From contig NZ_CP036276.1 of the NCBI RefSeq assembly GCF_007747995.1, positions 4,703,001 to 4,767,000 of the forward strand: a stretch of DNA of 64,000 nucleotides, in the 5' to 3' direction. Shown here one piece after another: positions 8,186 to 17,596 of this stretch. Below the pieces are notes generated by a model that saw only the letters and a program-made list of their open reading frames with translations, searched no databases and was not told the DNA's origin. Each line of letters opens with the position of its first letter. Positions within the stretch are counted from its first letter, which is position 1. Source of the DNA: Symmachiella dynata (GTDB taxonomy: Bacteria > Planctomycetota > Planctomycetia > Planctomycetales > Planctomycetaceae). The translations under genes were made by a program, and so were the position numbers.

Positions 8186-9463
8186 ATGAAGCGCAACGTC
8201 ACAATTTTCGCCAGCTGCGGAATTATCGTCTTCCTCACGTCAGCCGCTCTCCGTGCCGAAAATTGGCCGCAATTTCGCGGGCCAACGCGACAGGGGATCT
8301 CGAGCGAAGTGGGACTCCCCGTCGAATGGGATGCAGAGACGGGCGAAAATATCGCCTGGAAACAAACGGTTCCCGGCAAGGGGTGGTCCTCACCGGTGGT
8401 CGTCAACGGACGGATTTATCTCACCACAGCTGTGGCTGATAGCGACGGGGACAATCCGGACCATTCACTGCGCGTCCTTTGTCTCGATGCGAAATCGGGC
8501 AAAGAGCTTTTTAACGTCGAGGCGTTTCAGCGACGCGCCGACGACGCCAACCGGATTCACCCTAAAAACAGCCATGCCAGTCCCACCCCGATCGTGGATG
8601 CGGGACAGGTCTTTGTGCACTTCGGCACACACGGGACCGCTTGTCTGAATTTAGACGGCACCTTTGTCTGGAAGAACACTGAATTGGTCTACGAGCCGCA
8701 ACATGGGAGCGGCGGCTCGCCGGCGCTAGTTGACGATGTGCTGGTGATTAGTTGCGATGGCCGAGACAAGCAGTATATCGCCTGCTTGGACCGCAATGAT
8801 GGTGAGATTCGCTGGAAGGTGAATCGCGACACCTTTGATGCAGACAAGAAATTCGCATTTCATACCCCCTTGGCCATTGATGTAAACGGCCGCAAGCAGG
8901 TCGTTTCCACGGGAGCCAATTCTGTGAGTGGCTTTGACGTGCAGACAGGCGAGGCAATCTGGACTGTACGGCACGACGGCTATTCGGTCGTGCCACGGCC
9001 CGTCTTTGCGCACGGTTTGGTGTTTATTTGCACGAGCTTTCAGCGTTCTTCGCTATTAGCGATTCGCCCCGATGGGCAGGGCGACGTGACCGAGACGCAT
9101 GTCGCTTGGAAGTCGAATGATACGGTTTCGCATAGCCCTTCGCCGATTATTGTGGGCGATAATCTCTATATGGTCTCCGACCGGGGCGTGGCCTCCTGTC
9201 GCGATGCCCGTAGCGGTGACCTGCACTGGAAAAAGCGGGTCAATGGCAGCTATTCCGCCTCACCCATCTTCGCCGACGGCCACCTGTACTTCCAAAGCGA
9301 ACAGGGAGAAGGCGTGGTCATCAAGCCAGGGGAGACATTTGAGGTCGTGGCTCGCAATTCCATCGGCGAGCCAACCTTAGCCTCATATGCGGTGAGCGAG
9401 GGAGCGCTGTTTGTCCGTTCCGAAAACCAGCTTTACCGGATCCAACAGGACGAACGTCGATAA
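8186..9463 (+). CDS. Secreted PQQ-like beta-propeller protein
   Basis: This 425-aa protein has a signal peptide (MKRNVTIFASCGIIVFLTSA, cleaved around ALRAEN). It opens with NWPQFRGPTRQGISSE, the standard opening of the large planctomycete PQQ-binding-like propeller family. Repeated blades carry W strands such as GEIRWKVNRD, GEAIWTVRHDG and GDLHWKKRVNG. No catalytic or calcium-binding residues of true PQQ dehydrogenases are apparent, so a structural or binding role is more likely. GAGG lies 10-11 nt before ATG 8186. It ends at a strong bidirectional terminator. A paralogue lies at 16012-17262. Confidence 0.85.
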   Translation: MKRNVTIFASCGIIVFLTSAALRAENWPQFRGPTRQGISSEVGLPVEWDAETGENIAWKQTVPGKGWSSPVVVNGRIYLTTAVADSDGDNPDHSLRVLCLDAKSGKELFNVEAFQRRADDANRIHPKNSHASPTPIVDAGQVFVHFGTHGTACLNLDGTFVWKNTELVYEPQHGSGGSPALVDDVLVISCDGRDKQYIACLDRNDGEIRWKVNRDTFDADKKFAFHTPLAIDVNGRKQVVSTGANSVSGFDVQTGEAIWTVRHDGYSVVPRPVFAHGLVFICTSFQRSSLLAIRPDGQGDVTETHVAWKSNDTVSHSPSPIIVGDNLYMVSDRGVASCRDARSGDLHWKKRVNGSYSASPIFADGHLYFQSEQGEGVVIKPGETFEVVARNSIGEPTLASYAVSEGALFVRSENQLYRIQQDERR

Positions 9464-9496
9464 ACCGCTGCGATGAAAAATTGCGGGCAAGAATGC

Positions 9497-9541
9497 AAAA
9501 AAGACCTCAATGCGGGGTAGATACCGCGTTGAGGTCTTTTT
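9497..9541. terminator. Bidirectional rho-independent terminator
   Basis: AAGACCTCAATGCGG pairs with CCGCGTTGAGGTCTT (15 bp, one G-U). The hairpin is flanked by an A-run on the left and a T-run on the right, so it can terminate from both sides. It sits between the convergent genes ending at 9463 and 9561. Confidence 0.9.
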
Positions 9542-9560
9542 AATGCGTTTCGGAGAAGCG

Positions 9561-9911
9561 TTATTCTTCTTCGTTCAAGCTGTCTTCTTTGTCTTCGAAA
9601 TCAAATTCGGAGAAGTCCAAATTCAGCGGCTCTTCTTCCTGCAAAGCACTCCCTTTGAGTTCTGGCTCGCGCGGTCCGTGCTCGTCGCAGTCTTCATCGT
9701 GCCACAGCGGCAAACCCAGATCGTAACGTGCGGACAACATCAGGACTTTTTCTTCAGAGCCGGGTTTGGCCGGTGTTGAAGTGATGGGGTCGAGGCCAAT
9801 CGCCTCTAAATCATCAAATTCGACTGAGTCTTCCGACGCAATCGTTTGCTCACTGACGTCACTGCCGAACGAAAATCCGGGTTCGAGATCAACTACGAAC
9901 ATCTGTTCCAT
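9561..9911 (-). CDS. Acidic hypothetical protein
   Basis: About 116 aa and strongly acidic, ending in a run rich in Glu, Asp and Phe (LDFSEFDFEDKEDSLNEEE). It has no membrane segment or signal. GGAG lies 8 nt before the ATG at 9911 (MEQMFVVDLE), which favours that start over the longer frame reaching 10004. I do not recognise a family. The composition suggests a disordered, charge-rich binding protein. It ends at the bidirectional terminator and is preceded by a long AT-rich leader region. Confidence 0.6.
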   Translation of the reverse strand: MEQMFVVDLEPGFSFGSDVSEQTIASEDSVEFDDLEAIGLDPITSTPAKPGSEEKVLMLSARYDLGLPLWHDEDCDEHGPREPELKGSALQEEEPLNLDFSEFDFEDKEDSLNEEE

Positions 9912-10004
9912 TACTGACACTCCAACAAATCTGGCAATTGGATAAAAAATAGGGGCAACCGCTTTGTGCTGCTTTTTGAAATTACAGCACTTGAGCAACG
10001 TCAA

Positions 10005-10418
10005 AACCTAACTGTCGCCGACTCAACGTGGCGACGTCTAAGTCAAAGGCACCTGCCTGAACCCTGCTACGCATTCCGTAGTCTCATCCCGGAAGAAGTC
10101 GTGGGCATCCAACACGTTTAACATCTAGTGGCGTCGGATTGACTCCCGAGGGATGTACTGTTCTCTCGGAGTAAGCAAAGGGGGGATCTCAAGGTAGGGG
10201 GGCCGTCTCAGATCACTTGTGCCATTCTTCGGCCTTTTGGCCCAATTGTCAACGACATTTTTGTTTTTTTAACGATTCACATAAAAAAAACACCTTCTTC
10301 ACACTAGCGCGCCCTGCTGCGACAGTCAACAGCAACCATCATCCCGATTAGGTAAGCCAAGTCTCCAACGATTTTCCGAAATCTGGCAATGCCATTCCCA
10401 GTTCTAGGAACCAATCAA
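10005..10418. other. AT-rich intergenic region
   Basis: No convincing gene is seen. A short hairpin GTCGCC...GGCGAC lies around 10013-10034, and A/T runs occur at 10260-10290. The region presumably holds the promoter of the acidic protein gene (9561-9911) and the 3' end signals of the sigma54 activator. Confidence 0.4.
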
Positions 10419-12419
10419 TCACACATCATTCGGCCGCGTCACCGCATAGCGTTTCAATTTGCGATCCAACGTCGATCGTTCAATCCCCAGGATTTGGGCT
10501 GCCTTGGACTTGTTCCACTTGGTCTCTTCCAACGTGGCCAGAATATGCTCTTGCTCCAATTTTTCGATAGAAATTTCCCGGTAATTCGCTGCCACTTCCG
10601 TTTCGGGAGGCAACTCTTCGTCAATTCCTAACCCGGAGAGGTGAATATCATGGTCGGCGATAAATTCACCGGTGGAGAAGATGACGGCCCGTTCTACCGT
10701 ATTTTGCAATTCCCTCACATTTCCAGGCCAATCATAACCGGCCAGTTTTGCCAAAGCCTGCGGCGTAAACCCGCGCGCCGGCCGCCCCGTGCTTTTGACA
10801 AACCTTTCTAAAAAGTGATTGGCAAGTTCAGGGATGTCCGAGGGATGGTCCCGCAAAGGTTCGACAATAATCTCAACCACGTGCAGGCGAAAATACAGGT
10901 CGCGGCGGAAGCTGCCTTCTTTGACCGCCAACTCGAGATCGCGGTTCGTGGCCGCCACGATCCGCACATCGACATTCACAGGCGTCCCGCCCCCCACACG
11001 CTCGAAGGGATGGCCCTCTAACACCCGCAAAAATTTTGCCTGAATCGCCTGACTCATCTCGCCAACCTCATCAAGCATTAACGTCCCTTTGTCCGCCTGC
11101 TCAAATTTGCCGACCTTCCGCCCAGTCGCTCCGGTAAACGACCCCCGCTCGTGACCAAACAGTTCGCTTTCCAGCAAGCTTTCGCTCAAAGCAGCACAGT
11201 TCATGCACACAAACGGCCCATTCCGGCGTTCGCTGCTGAAATGGATCGCGCGAGCCACCAATTCCTTGCCCACCCCGCTTTCACCGCGAATCAAAGCCGT
11301 GGTGTCGGTCGGCGCAATCCGGGCGATCTTTAGACTCAAGCGATGCATGGCGGGACTTTGCCCCACCAATTCGCTTTGAATCGCCAATTGCTCCCGCAGA
11401 TGCTTGTTCTCGTCGCGAACCTTCTCTAGGCCCTCAGCCAGTGACTCTTGCCTGCGGAGGTTTTCCATGGCCACAGCGAATTGATCCGCGACCGCCAAGG
11501 TAAACTCCAAGTCGTCGGGATCGAGCGGATCTTTCGCGTTCGTCGTATAAAGATGCACCAATCCGTACACCACCTGCCCCAGGCAAATCGGTGCGCAGAT
11601 GACACTTTGGGCATGAATTTGCCCCAAACTGTCACGATTGATCAACCGGCTATCGTCGGCCACATCACGCGCCAAAATCGCCTCGCGCTCGCGCAACACG
11701 ATTCCCGACAGATAATCGGAAATGGTTTGATAGGGCCGGTCATTTTGTGTTTGATAGGCGACGACATTCAAAGATCCTGGAGAATTCGCCGGATCTGTCC
11801 CTTCGGGCAGCAGCAGAATGGCGCCGACGTCGGCCCGGGAACTTTCGAAAAGTCCGCTGAGCACCACTTCCGCCAAGCGGCGATAGTCTTTTGCCGACCC
11901 CATTTCCAACGCCAACCGATACAACTGCGCCAAGACTTGACTGGTGCGGTCGACGGCAATCGGGTCACGGTCCGTGGTGATCCGGAATCGCGTGCGGCGG
12001 CGACGATGGATGATCGCCGGCTCGGTCATGGGTGGAGGATGATCCAGCACATCCTCGAAGGCCGTTCCAGTATCGTCCTCGACTCCGGAACCCTCTTCGT
12101 CCAAAATCGGAAACGCGCGGGACAGGTCGTCGGTAAATGCTAATTTGCAGGCACCGATCTCGATCAGCTGCCCCGGTTCTAACGGGCAATCCCCGGTGAC
12201 GGCTGTTCCTTCCACGTAGGTGCCGTTTCGGCTTCCCAGGTCGCGCAAAACCCACGCGCCTTCGCTGTGGTAAAGTTCACAATGGTTGCGGCTGCAGACC
12301 TCGTCCTGCAATGCGATTCGATTCGTGGCAGCCCGTCCCACAGTGATGACCTGACCGGGCATCAAGCGGTAGATGTCGCGCCACTTGTTGTCTTCGCGGA
12401 CAACCAAGTAAGCTATCAT
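10419..12419 (-). CDS. FHA-GAF-sigma54-dependent transcriptional activator
   Basis: About 666 aa with four parts. An FHA domain covers about residues 1-100 ([33 protein letters not shown]), binding phosphothreonine. A GAF domain covers about 165-320. A sigma54-interacting AAA+ domain covers about 350-590, with Walker A GESGVGKE, loop GSFTGA, Walker [12 protein letters not shown] and the arginine-finger region [12 protein letters not shown] Fis-type helix-turn-helix ends the protein ([20 protein letters not shown]). The GAFTGA loop that contacts sigma54 reads GSFTGA here. The N-terminus suggests control by a Ser/Thr kinase instead of a histidine kinase. MIAYLVV at 12419 is the probable start; an extension to 12455 is possible. 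The target genes are not evident. Confidence 0.9.
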   Translation of the reverse strand: MIAYLVVREDNKWRDIYRLMPGQVITVGRAATNRIALQDEVCSRNHCELYHSEGAWVLRDLGSRNGTYVEGTAVTGDCPLEPGQLIEIGACKLAFTDDLSRAFPILDEEGSGVEDDTGTAFEDVLDHPPPMTEPAIIHRRRRTRFRITTDRDPIAVDRTSQVLAQLYRLALEMGSAKDYRRLAEVVLSGLFESSRADVGAILLLPEGTDPANSPGSLNVVAYQTQNDRPYQTISDYLSGIVLREREAILARDVADDSRLINRDSLGQIHAQSVICAPICLGQVVYGLVHLYTTNAKDPLDPDDLEFTLAVADQFAVAMENLRRQESLAEGLEKVRDENKHLREQLAIQSELVGQSPAMHRLSLKIARIAPTDTTALIRGESGVGKELVARAIHFSSERRNGPFVCMNCAALSESLLESELFGHERGSFTGATGRKVGKFEQADKGTLMLDEVGEMSQAIQAKFLRVLEGHPFERVGGGTPVNVDVRIVAATNRDLELAVKEGSFRRDLYFRLHVVEIIVEPLRDHPSDIPELANHFLERFVKSTGRPARGFTPQALAKLAGYDWPGNVRELQNTVERAVIFSTGEFIADHDIHLSGLGIDEELPPETEVAANYREISIEKLEQEHILATLEETKWNKSKAAQILGIERSTLDRKLKRYAVTRPNDV

Positions 12420-12761
12420 AGTCACATTTTCACTATACGAGGTGACGCTGCGCAATTGGTGATTTGCGTAGCGATACTAAAGCGGCCCGCAGCCCTCGCT
12501 GGGTCGGTACTTTTCCGCGTCGAAATGGCAGTTCTCGGTCGGCGCGGTCTCAGCGGCCTCCATTCAATTCATCCGCCGCTGTAAAAACAGCCCGCGCGAT
12601 TGGTGTGATCACACTCTCTAGGATACTCAACACGATTCATTACCCGCAAGTGCCATGGAGGTCAAATCAGTCGACACACTGTTTACCCGTTCACCCCAAG
12701 GAGGCGACACCTGGGTGATTGGGACGAAGCAAGCCACTCAACGCCTTGAGTTCAACGGCTT
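12420..12761. other. Intergenic region between thrS and the sigma54 activator
   Basis: No gene is supported. A small nested hairpin (ACTCAA/TTGAGT within AAGCC/GGCTT, about 12731-12760) lies next to the thrS stop codon and may help end its transcript. The rest should contain the activator's promoter, but no clear sigma70 or sigma54 box was found. Confidence 0.35.
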
Positions 12762-14936
12762 TTAGTACTCATTCGCTGCTTCGTCTTCGCCGTCGAAGGC
12801 GTCAAACGTCGACTCTGCGACTTGGCGTATCCGCCGTTCGGCAACCTCTTCTCCCAGTCGTGCGGCGGCTTCGTCGGGGGTCATTGAGCCTAAATCCCCG
12901 TCGATTCGGCAACGTAGTGCAACGGTGTTGTTTTCCGCCTCTTTTTCGCCAACGACCAACATATAAGGAATCAGGTCCAATTGTGCGTCGCGAATCTTGT
13001 GGCCGATTTTTTCGCTGCGAGTGTCGGTTTTGATGCGGAACCCGGCGGCGGTGAATTTTTTCTCCACTTCTCGGGCGTAGTCCAAAAACCGGTCGCTGAT
13101 CGGCAACACGCGGATCTGTTCCGGTGCCAACCAGAGTGGAAATGCGCCGGCGAAATGCTCGATCAACATCCCCACGAACCGCTCCATCGATCCAAACGGA
13201 GCACGGTGAATCATCACCGGACGATGCGGGCGATTGTCAGCACCGATGTACTCCAACTCGAACCGCTCCGGCAGATTGTAATCGAGTTGCACTGTTCCCA
13301 ATTGCCATTCGCGACCGATGCAATCGCGGACCATAAAGTCCGCCTTTGGCCCGTAAAACGCCGCTTCCCCTTCTTGTTCTGAGAACGGCAGCCCCGCCTC
13401 TTGTAACACCTTACGGAGACTCGCCTCAGCACGTTGCCAATTCTCGTCGCTGCCGACGTACTTATCGCTGTTCGGATCGCGAAGCGAAAGTTGCACGCGA
13501 TAATTCTCCAGACCGACGCTCCCCAAGACGTATTTCACCAAATCCAAGGTATTGCGGAATTCTTCTTCGACCTGTTCGGGAGTACAGAATTGATGCGCAT
13601 CGTCCTGGGTCAAACCTCGCACGCGCAACATGCCGTTCAGTTCGCCTGATTGTTCATGACGGTACACAGTCCCAAATTCCGCCAACCGTACGGGCAGATC
13701 GCGATAGCTCCGCGGCTGCGCTTTGTAGATTTGCACGTGGTGCGGACAGTTCATCGGTTTGAGCAAATACCGCTCTTGCTGATGCTGCCAGTCTTGCAGA
13801 GTCTGCAGACGATCATCGACCGGATACTTGGGATCATAATCATCCAGCTCACACCCCAATCGCCGGGCGGTTTCGATAAACTGAGCTTCGTCTTCAGCGG
13901 TCAGCGATTCATCCTTCAGGCGTTCGGTCCAGACATCGACCAGTTGTCCGGCATCGTGCCCAAACATCGGCGGGAATTGCGATTCACGATAATACGGGAA
14001 GTGCCCGCTAGTTTCGTACATTTCCACACGGCCAATGTGGGGGGAATAAACCGGTTCGTACCCCAATTTGACCAGCTCGGCTTTAATGAAGTCCTCCAAC
14101 AGTGCGCGAATGGTCGCCCCCTTAGGCATCCACAGACATAGCCCCTGGCCAACGGCATTGGAGATGGTAAACAGCCCCAATTTCTTGCCCAACACGCGGT
14201 GATCGCGGCGTTTGGCCTCTTCCATTTGCGCCAAATAGGCCTTGAGTTCCTTTTTATTGAACCAAGCGGTGCCATACAGCCGTTGCAACTGTTTATTGCC
14301 GGCGTCCCCTTTCCAGTAACTCCCAGCGACGGACATCAGTTTGAAGGCTTTGATTTTGCCCGCATGTGGAATGTGCGGACCGCGGCACAAGTCGACAAAT
14401 TCCCCTTGCCGATAGAACCCCAATTCCGAATGCTCAGCCAATCCGGTCTGGATGTGTTCCACCTTGAGTGCTTGATGTAGCCCATCACAAAACTCGACCG
14501 CTTCATCTCGGGGAAGCGAAAACTGCTCAAACGGCTCAGCTTCCTTGATAATGGCCTTCATTTCTTCTTCGATGCGCGGGAAATCATCCTCGCTGATTTT
14601 GTGTTCCAGATCGAAGTCGTAATAAAAACCATTCGATAAGGTCGGACCAAAAGCCAACGAAACACCGGGATACAACCGCATCACCGCCCGCGCCATCACA
14701 TGGGCCGCCGAATGCCGCATCACGGCCAGAGCTTCGGCGTCTCGATCGGTTAATAGCCGGAGATTGACGGTTCCCTCTTCGGGAAGTGCCCGGTTGAGGT
14801 CGACGATTGTGCCGTTCACCTCGGCAGCAATACAGGCTCCGGCCAAACGTTCACCGATACTAGCGGCGACATCGTAGGCGGAACTCCCGGCGGGATACTC
14901 TTTTTTCGATCCATCAGGAAGTTGGACTTCGATCAT
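12762..14936 (-). CDS. thrS: Threonyl-tRNA synthetase
   Basis: About 724 aa, charging tRNA-Thr. An N-terminal TGS domain begins [17 protein letters not shown]. The editing domain has the His-rich [10 protein letters not shown] motif. The class II core follows: motif 1 around [13 protein letters not shown], zinc Cys in [13 protein letters not shown], motif 2 [13 protein letters not shown], zinc His in QDDAHQFC and motif 3 [12 protein letters not shown]. An anticodon-binding domain ends the chain. Between motif 1 and the NCPHH Cys there are roughly 50 extra residues not found in the E. coli enzyme. The frame extends to an ATG at 15005 (23 more residues). I favour 14936 by homology, but its ribosome site is weak and the longer form is possible. 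Confidence 0.96.
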   Translation of the reverse strand: MIEVQLPDGSKKEYPAGSSAYDVAASIGERLAGACIAAEVNGTIVDLNRALPEEGTVNLRLLTDRDAEALAVMRHSAAHVMARAVMRLYPGVSLAFGPTLSNGFYYDFDLEHKISEDDFPRIEEEMKAIIKEAEPFEQFSLPRDEAVEFCDGLHQALKVEHIQTGLAEHSELGFYRQGEFVDLCRGPHIPHAGKIKAFKLMSVAGSYWKGDAGNKQLQRLYGTAWFNKKELKAYLAQMEEAKRRDHRVLGKKLGLFTISNAVGQGLCLWMPKGATIRALLEDFIKAELVKLGYEPVYSPHIGRVEMYETSGHFPYYRESQFPPMFGHDAGQLVDVWTERLKDESLTAEDEAQFIETARRLGCELDDYDPKYPVDDRLQTLQDWQHQQERYLLKPMNCPHHVQIYKAQPRSYRDLPVRLAEFGTVYRHEQSGELNGMLRVRGLTQDDAHQFCTPEQVEEEFRNTLDLVKYVLGSVGLENYRVQLSLRDPNSDKYVGSDENWQRAEASLRKVLQEAGLPFSEQEGEAAFYGPKADFMVRDCIGREWQLGTVQLDYNLPERFELEYIGADNRPHRPVMIHRAPFGSMERFVGMLIEHFAGAFPLWLAPEQIRVLPISDRFLDYAREVEKKFTAAGFRIKTDTRSEKIGHKIRDAQLDLIPYMLVVGEKEAENNTVALRCRIDGDLGSMTPDEAAARLGEEVAERRIRQVAESTFDAFDGEDEAANEY

Positions 14937-15262
14937 GACTTTTTTGATTTCTTCAACAGATTTCGCCCGCGGCTCCACCGAAACAAAGGGTGAATCAGAC
15001 CGCATGAGGGCGTCGGAACACGCCTAATATAGGCGAATCCCCCAAGCGGTCAACTGGCCGATTGGGGTGCAAATCCCCTGTGAATCACGGGCGGAGAGAA
15101 GAATCCAGCACAGTTTTTTCACTCCCCCCTGCCCCACAGCCCCTGCCTTGTATTAGATGCACAATCGCGCCGCTGGGTTCGCCAAGAAAAAACTTGGCCC
15201 GGTTTGGCGGATTTATGCTTGAAATTTTCCGCCGCAGGACGTAAGTTCCCCTATCGGAATCG

Positions 15263-15336
15263 GGACGATTAGCTCAGTTGGCTAGAGCGCCACGTTGACA
15301 TCGTGGAGGTCACTGGTTCAAGTCCAGTATCGTCCA
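15263..15336 (+). tRNA. tRNA-Val (GAC anticodon)
   Basis: A complete cloverleaf can be drawn. The acceptor GGACGAT (15263-15269) pairs with ATCGTCC (15329-15335) and the discriminator is A. The D-stem GCTC/GAGC and the anticodon stem CCACG/CGTGG enclose TTGACAT, giving anticodon GAC (valine). The T-stem ACTGG/CCAGT encloses TTCAAGT. CCA is not encoded. A strong terminator follows at 15373. Confidence 0.95.
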
Positions 15337-15372
15337 CTCGGCTCCACATGTACCAATTGGTACTGAGTCGCT

Positions 15373-15399
15373 AACCCCTGCCGTTGCAGGGGTTTTTTT
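15373..15399 (+). terminator. Terminator of the tRNA-Val transcript
   Basis: ACCCCTGC and GCAGGGGT form an 8-bp GC-rich hairpin with loop CGTT, followed directly by seven T residues. It lies about 40 nt after the tRNA. Confidence 0.9.
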
Positions 15400-15536
15400 A
15401 TGCGCGGGGGGCGGCTTTGGGTACAATTTGTTGGTTTGGCCTGTTTTCCTAGCTGTCCAATCAGCCGGAGTTTGCATTAAGCGGCTGTAACGTGTGCCTT
15501 GGTGGTAGGGCTCGCCTTCACGATGCTAATCCACCT

Positions 15537-15959
15537 TCACGAACCATCGCGCAACCTCTGGTCGGTGTCTTCGGCGATCACGTCGTTCCATGTCATCTCT
15601 TGGCCGGTTTCTTGCGCGCGGATCATTGCCAACACCGCTCGTTCCACATCGGCTCCTTGCAATGCCGCTGCCTCTAGCTCTTTTGCTGAAATTGCAACGC
15701 CGGCTTGCGCTGCCATGATTTTCCAGCGGACGATATCTTTGACAGGCGAGCGGCGCAATTTCATCCCGACCACCTGTATCAAGGAAATGTGGGTTCGAGC
15801 CAGAAATGCCTGTAACCACAAACTGCCGATCTGGAAGTAAAAGACGCCAGTCACGATGACCATGAGAAACATTACACCAATAAACGCAACAGCTAACCAT
15901 TCTCCCATTTTCTGCGCTGGAGCTGCAATCACCGCCGTCCACATTTGTAACTGAATCAT
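15537..15959 (-). CDS. Truncated flotillin-like FloA-family membrane protein
   Basis: This 140-aa protein has one membrane segment at about residues 18-42 (WLAVAFIGVMFLMVIVTGVF). It then matches the N-terminal part of FloA (UPF0365): FLARTHISLIQVVGMKLRRS, then IVRWKIMAAQAGVAISAKEL and ALQGADVERAVLAMI, and a stretch equivalent to the start of the FloA core. Full FloA proteins are about 330 aa; the long scaffold region is absent here. The start at 15959 is supported by AAGGA 7 nt upstream. It follows the PQQ-propeller gene by 52 nt on the same strand, so they may be co-transcribed. It could be a distinct short family or a decayed paralogue. Confidence 0.72.
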   Translation of the reverse strand: MIQLQMWTAVIAAPAQKMGEWLAVAFIGVMFLMVIVTGVFYFQIGSLWLQAFLARTHISLIQVVGMKLRRSPVKDIVRWKIMAAQAGVAISAKELEAAALQGADVERAVLAMIRAQETGQEMTWNDVIAEDTDQRLRDGS

Positions 15960-16011
15960 CCTCTTGTCCTTCCGTAGGGTCCAATGGGAAAAACGCAGCC
16001 ATTGGCCAGGC

Positions 16012-17262
16012 TTACTTCGGTGTTCGCACGTCCACACAGACGATCTCGCGGCCGTCGCGTAGATAGAGCAATCCCGCGCAGAGGGCCGGGGCTTGGCGGG
16101 TTGGACCGAGTAGCGGTGTGCGGCCGATCTCTTGGTAGTGCTGGGGAGAGGCTTCTATCACGACCAGTTCGCCTTTGATGGTCGAAATGAATAGTTTGCC
16201 GTCGCCAGCGATTAGGTTGCCTTTGCCGAAACGTGTTTGTCGCCACACCCGTTCACCGGTTGCTGCATTGACGCAGGTCAGGTGGGTGACCGGTCCGGCG
16301 CTGCCGACGTTGTCGAAGCCGTATAGATAGCCATCCATCAGTATCGACGTTTGCCACTCGTTGCGCAGCACACTTTTGACGCCTTGTGAGGCCCAGACTT
16401 CGGTCGGACGGAATCGGTCGCCGTCGGGTAACAGTTTCAACAGCACGCTGCCGTGATTCTCCGCAGCGGAAATGAACACCTGCTCTTTGAATGACAGTGG
16501 GGTGGCGATGTTGCAGTCGTAATCGGTCTTGTATGGATAGCGCCACAGGTCAGCGCCGTCTTGGGCTGCAATGCCAATCACCGAACTACCGGTGAACACG
16601 ACCGCTTGCTCTCGTCCCCCCACGTTGAGTAATGCCGGGGAGGAATACCCCGCCGTCTCCTCTGTCCCCGCTTTCCAAGCGGGTTTGCCGGATTTTATGT
16701 CGTAGGCAACTACCGTTGCTTGAGGCGCGCCGATCGTCACAATGACCCGTTCGGCGGCAACCAATGGCGAACAGGCCATGCCGTAATCCGCTGGCTGTCC
16801 GCCATGTTCTTCAAGCGTGTTGTGTGACCAGAGGATATCCCCGTTGGAAAATTTGAGAGCAACGAGAATTCCTTCCCCAGTGAACGCAAACACCTGGTCG
16901 CCCACAATCGTCGGAGTCGCTCGCGGACCGTCCCCCTGCCCGTTGCGGTACTCGGGTGCGACGGGTGTACTCCAGATCGGCTTGCCGGTCGCCGCATCGA
17001 TACAAATGACCCGTTGCTTACCATCGGTTTGTACCATCGTCAGCAACCGTCCACGGCTGATTGCCAATCCCGACATGCCCACACCCCCGGGCATGCGCCA
17101 GACTTCTTTGGGCCCCTCGTCCGGCCATTTGTCGAGTAAATCCGTTTCTGCGGAGATGCCGTTACGGTGCGGCCCGAGAACCTGTGGCCATTCCTCTTCA
17201 GCCTGAACGTCGACAGCAAGGATGAGTAAAACCGCACAAACACAGGACCATGTTTTCAGCAT
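16012..17262 (-). CDS. Secreted PQQ-like beta-propeller protein
   Basis: This 416-aa protein has a signal peptide (MLKTWSCVCAVLLILAVDVQA) and then EEWPQVLGPHRNGISAE, a divergent form of the planctomycete WPQFRGP opening. Propeller blades carry repeated strands such as GKPIWSTPVAP, GDILWSHNTLEE, GADLWRYPYKT and GERVWRQTRFG. As in its paralogue at 8186-9463, I see no PQQ-dehydrogenase active-site signature. The truncated FloA-like gene lies 52 nt downstream on the same strand. A shared membrane-surface role is possible but is only inferred from this. Confidence 0.85.
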   Translation of the reverse strand: MLKTWSCVCAVLLILAVDVQAEEEWPQVLGPHRNGISAETDLLDKWPDEGPKEVWRMPGGVGMSGLAISRGRLLTMVQTDGKQRVICIDAATGKPIWSTPVAPEYRNGQGDGPRATPTIVGDQVFAFTGEGILVALKFSNGDILWSHNTLEEHGGQPADYGMACSPLVAAERVIVTIGAPQATVVAYDIKSGKPAWKAGTEETAGYSSPALLNVGGREQAVVFTGSSVIGIAAQDGADLWRYPYKTDYDCNIATPLSFKEQVFISAAENHGSVLLKLLPDGDRFRPTEVWASQGVKSVLRNEWQTSILMDGYLYGFDNVGSAGPVTHLTCVNAATGERVWRQTRFGKGNLIAGDGKLFISTIKGELVVIEASPQHYQEIGRTPLLGPTRQAPALCAGLLYLRDGREIVCVDVRTPK

Positions 17263-17596
17263 TGGGACTTCCTACTGTTATGTCCGCAGAAACGAGGCGA
17301 GAAGTCCGGTTCTCGCTTTACCGCAGATATTCTAACAACCAATGAATCGTGTTGCAGGTGCGGTTTTGCTCCCGTGCCAGGAATTATCGAGGTGATGGTC
17401 CATCCCTTGAGCAACTGCTCGATTCTGATCTTCTGCGACCTCCTTGGTGAGTCGAGTTCCACACAGAACAAAGGGCGTTATAATGACGTGTCTCGCAAAC
17501 GGGTTATCAATGGGCTGTTAGGGCTTCTCGAACAAGAAAACGGCGGCGGCTTGATATTGTCCGCATCTGTTCTCGATGGCAAGCGGGCGATGATAC
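17263..17596. other. Divergent intergenic region
   Basis: This region separates the divergent propeller gene and the polytopic membrane-protein gene. I see no gene, repeat or clear promoter box. It presumably holds both promoters. Confidence 0.35.

Noticed and set aside
15462-15487. CAGCCG...CGGCTG hairpin as terminator of the FloA-like gene
   Set aside because: No T-run follows on the minus strand and the 14-nt loop is large; too weak to call.
15526-16002. Alternative 158-codon minus-strand frame overlapping the FloA-like gene
   Set aside because: Its sequence is low-complexity and Arg-rich with no family match, while the overlapping frame clearly matches FloA.
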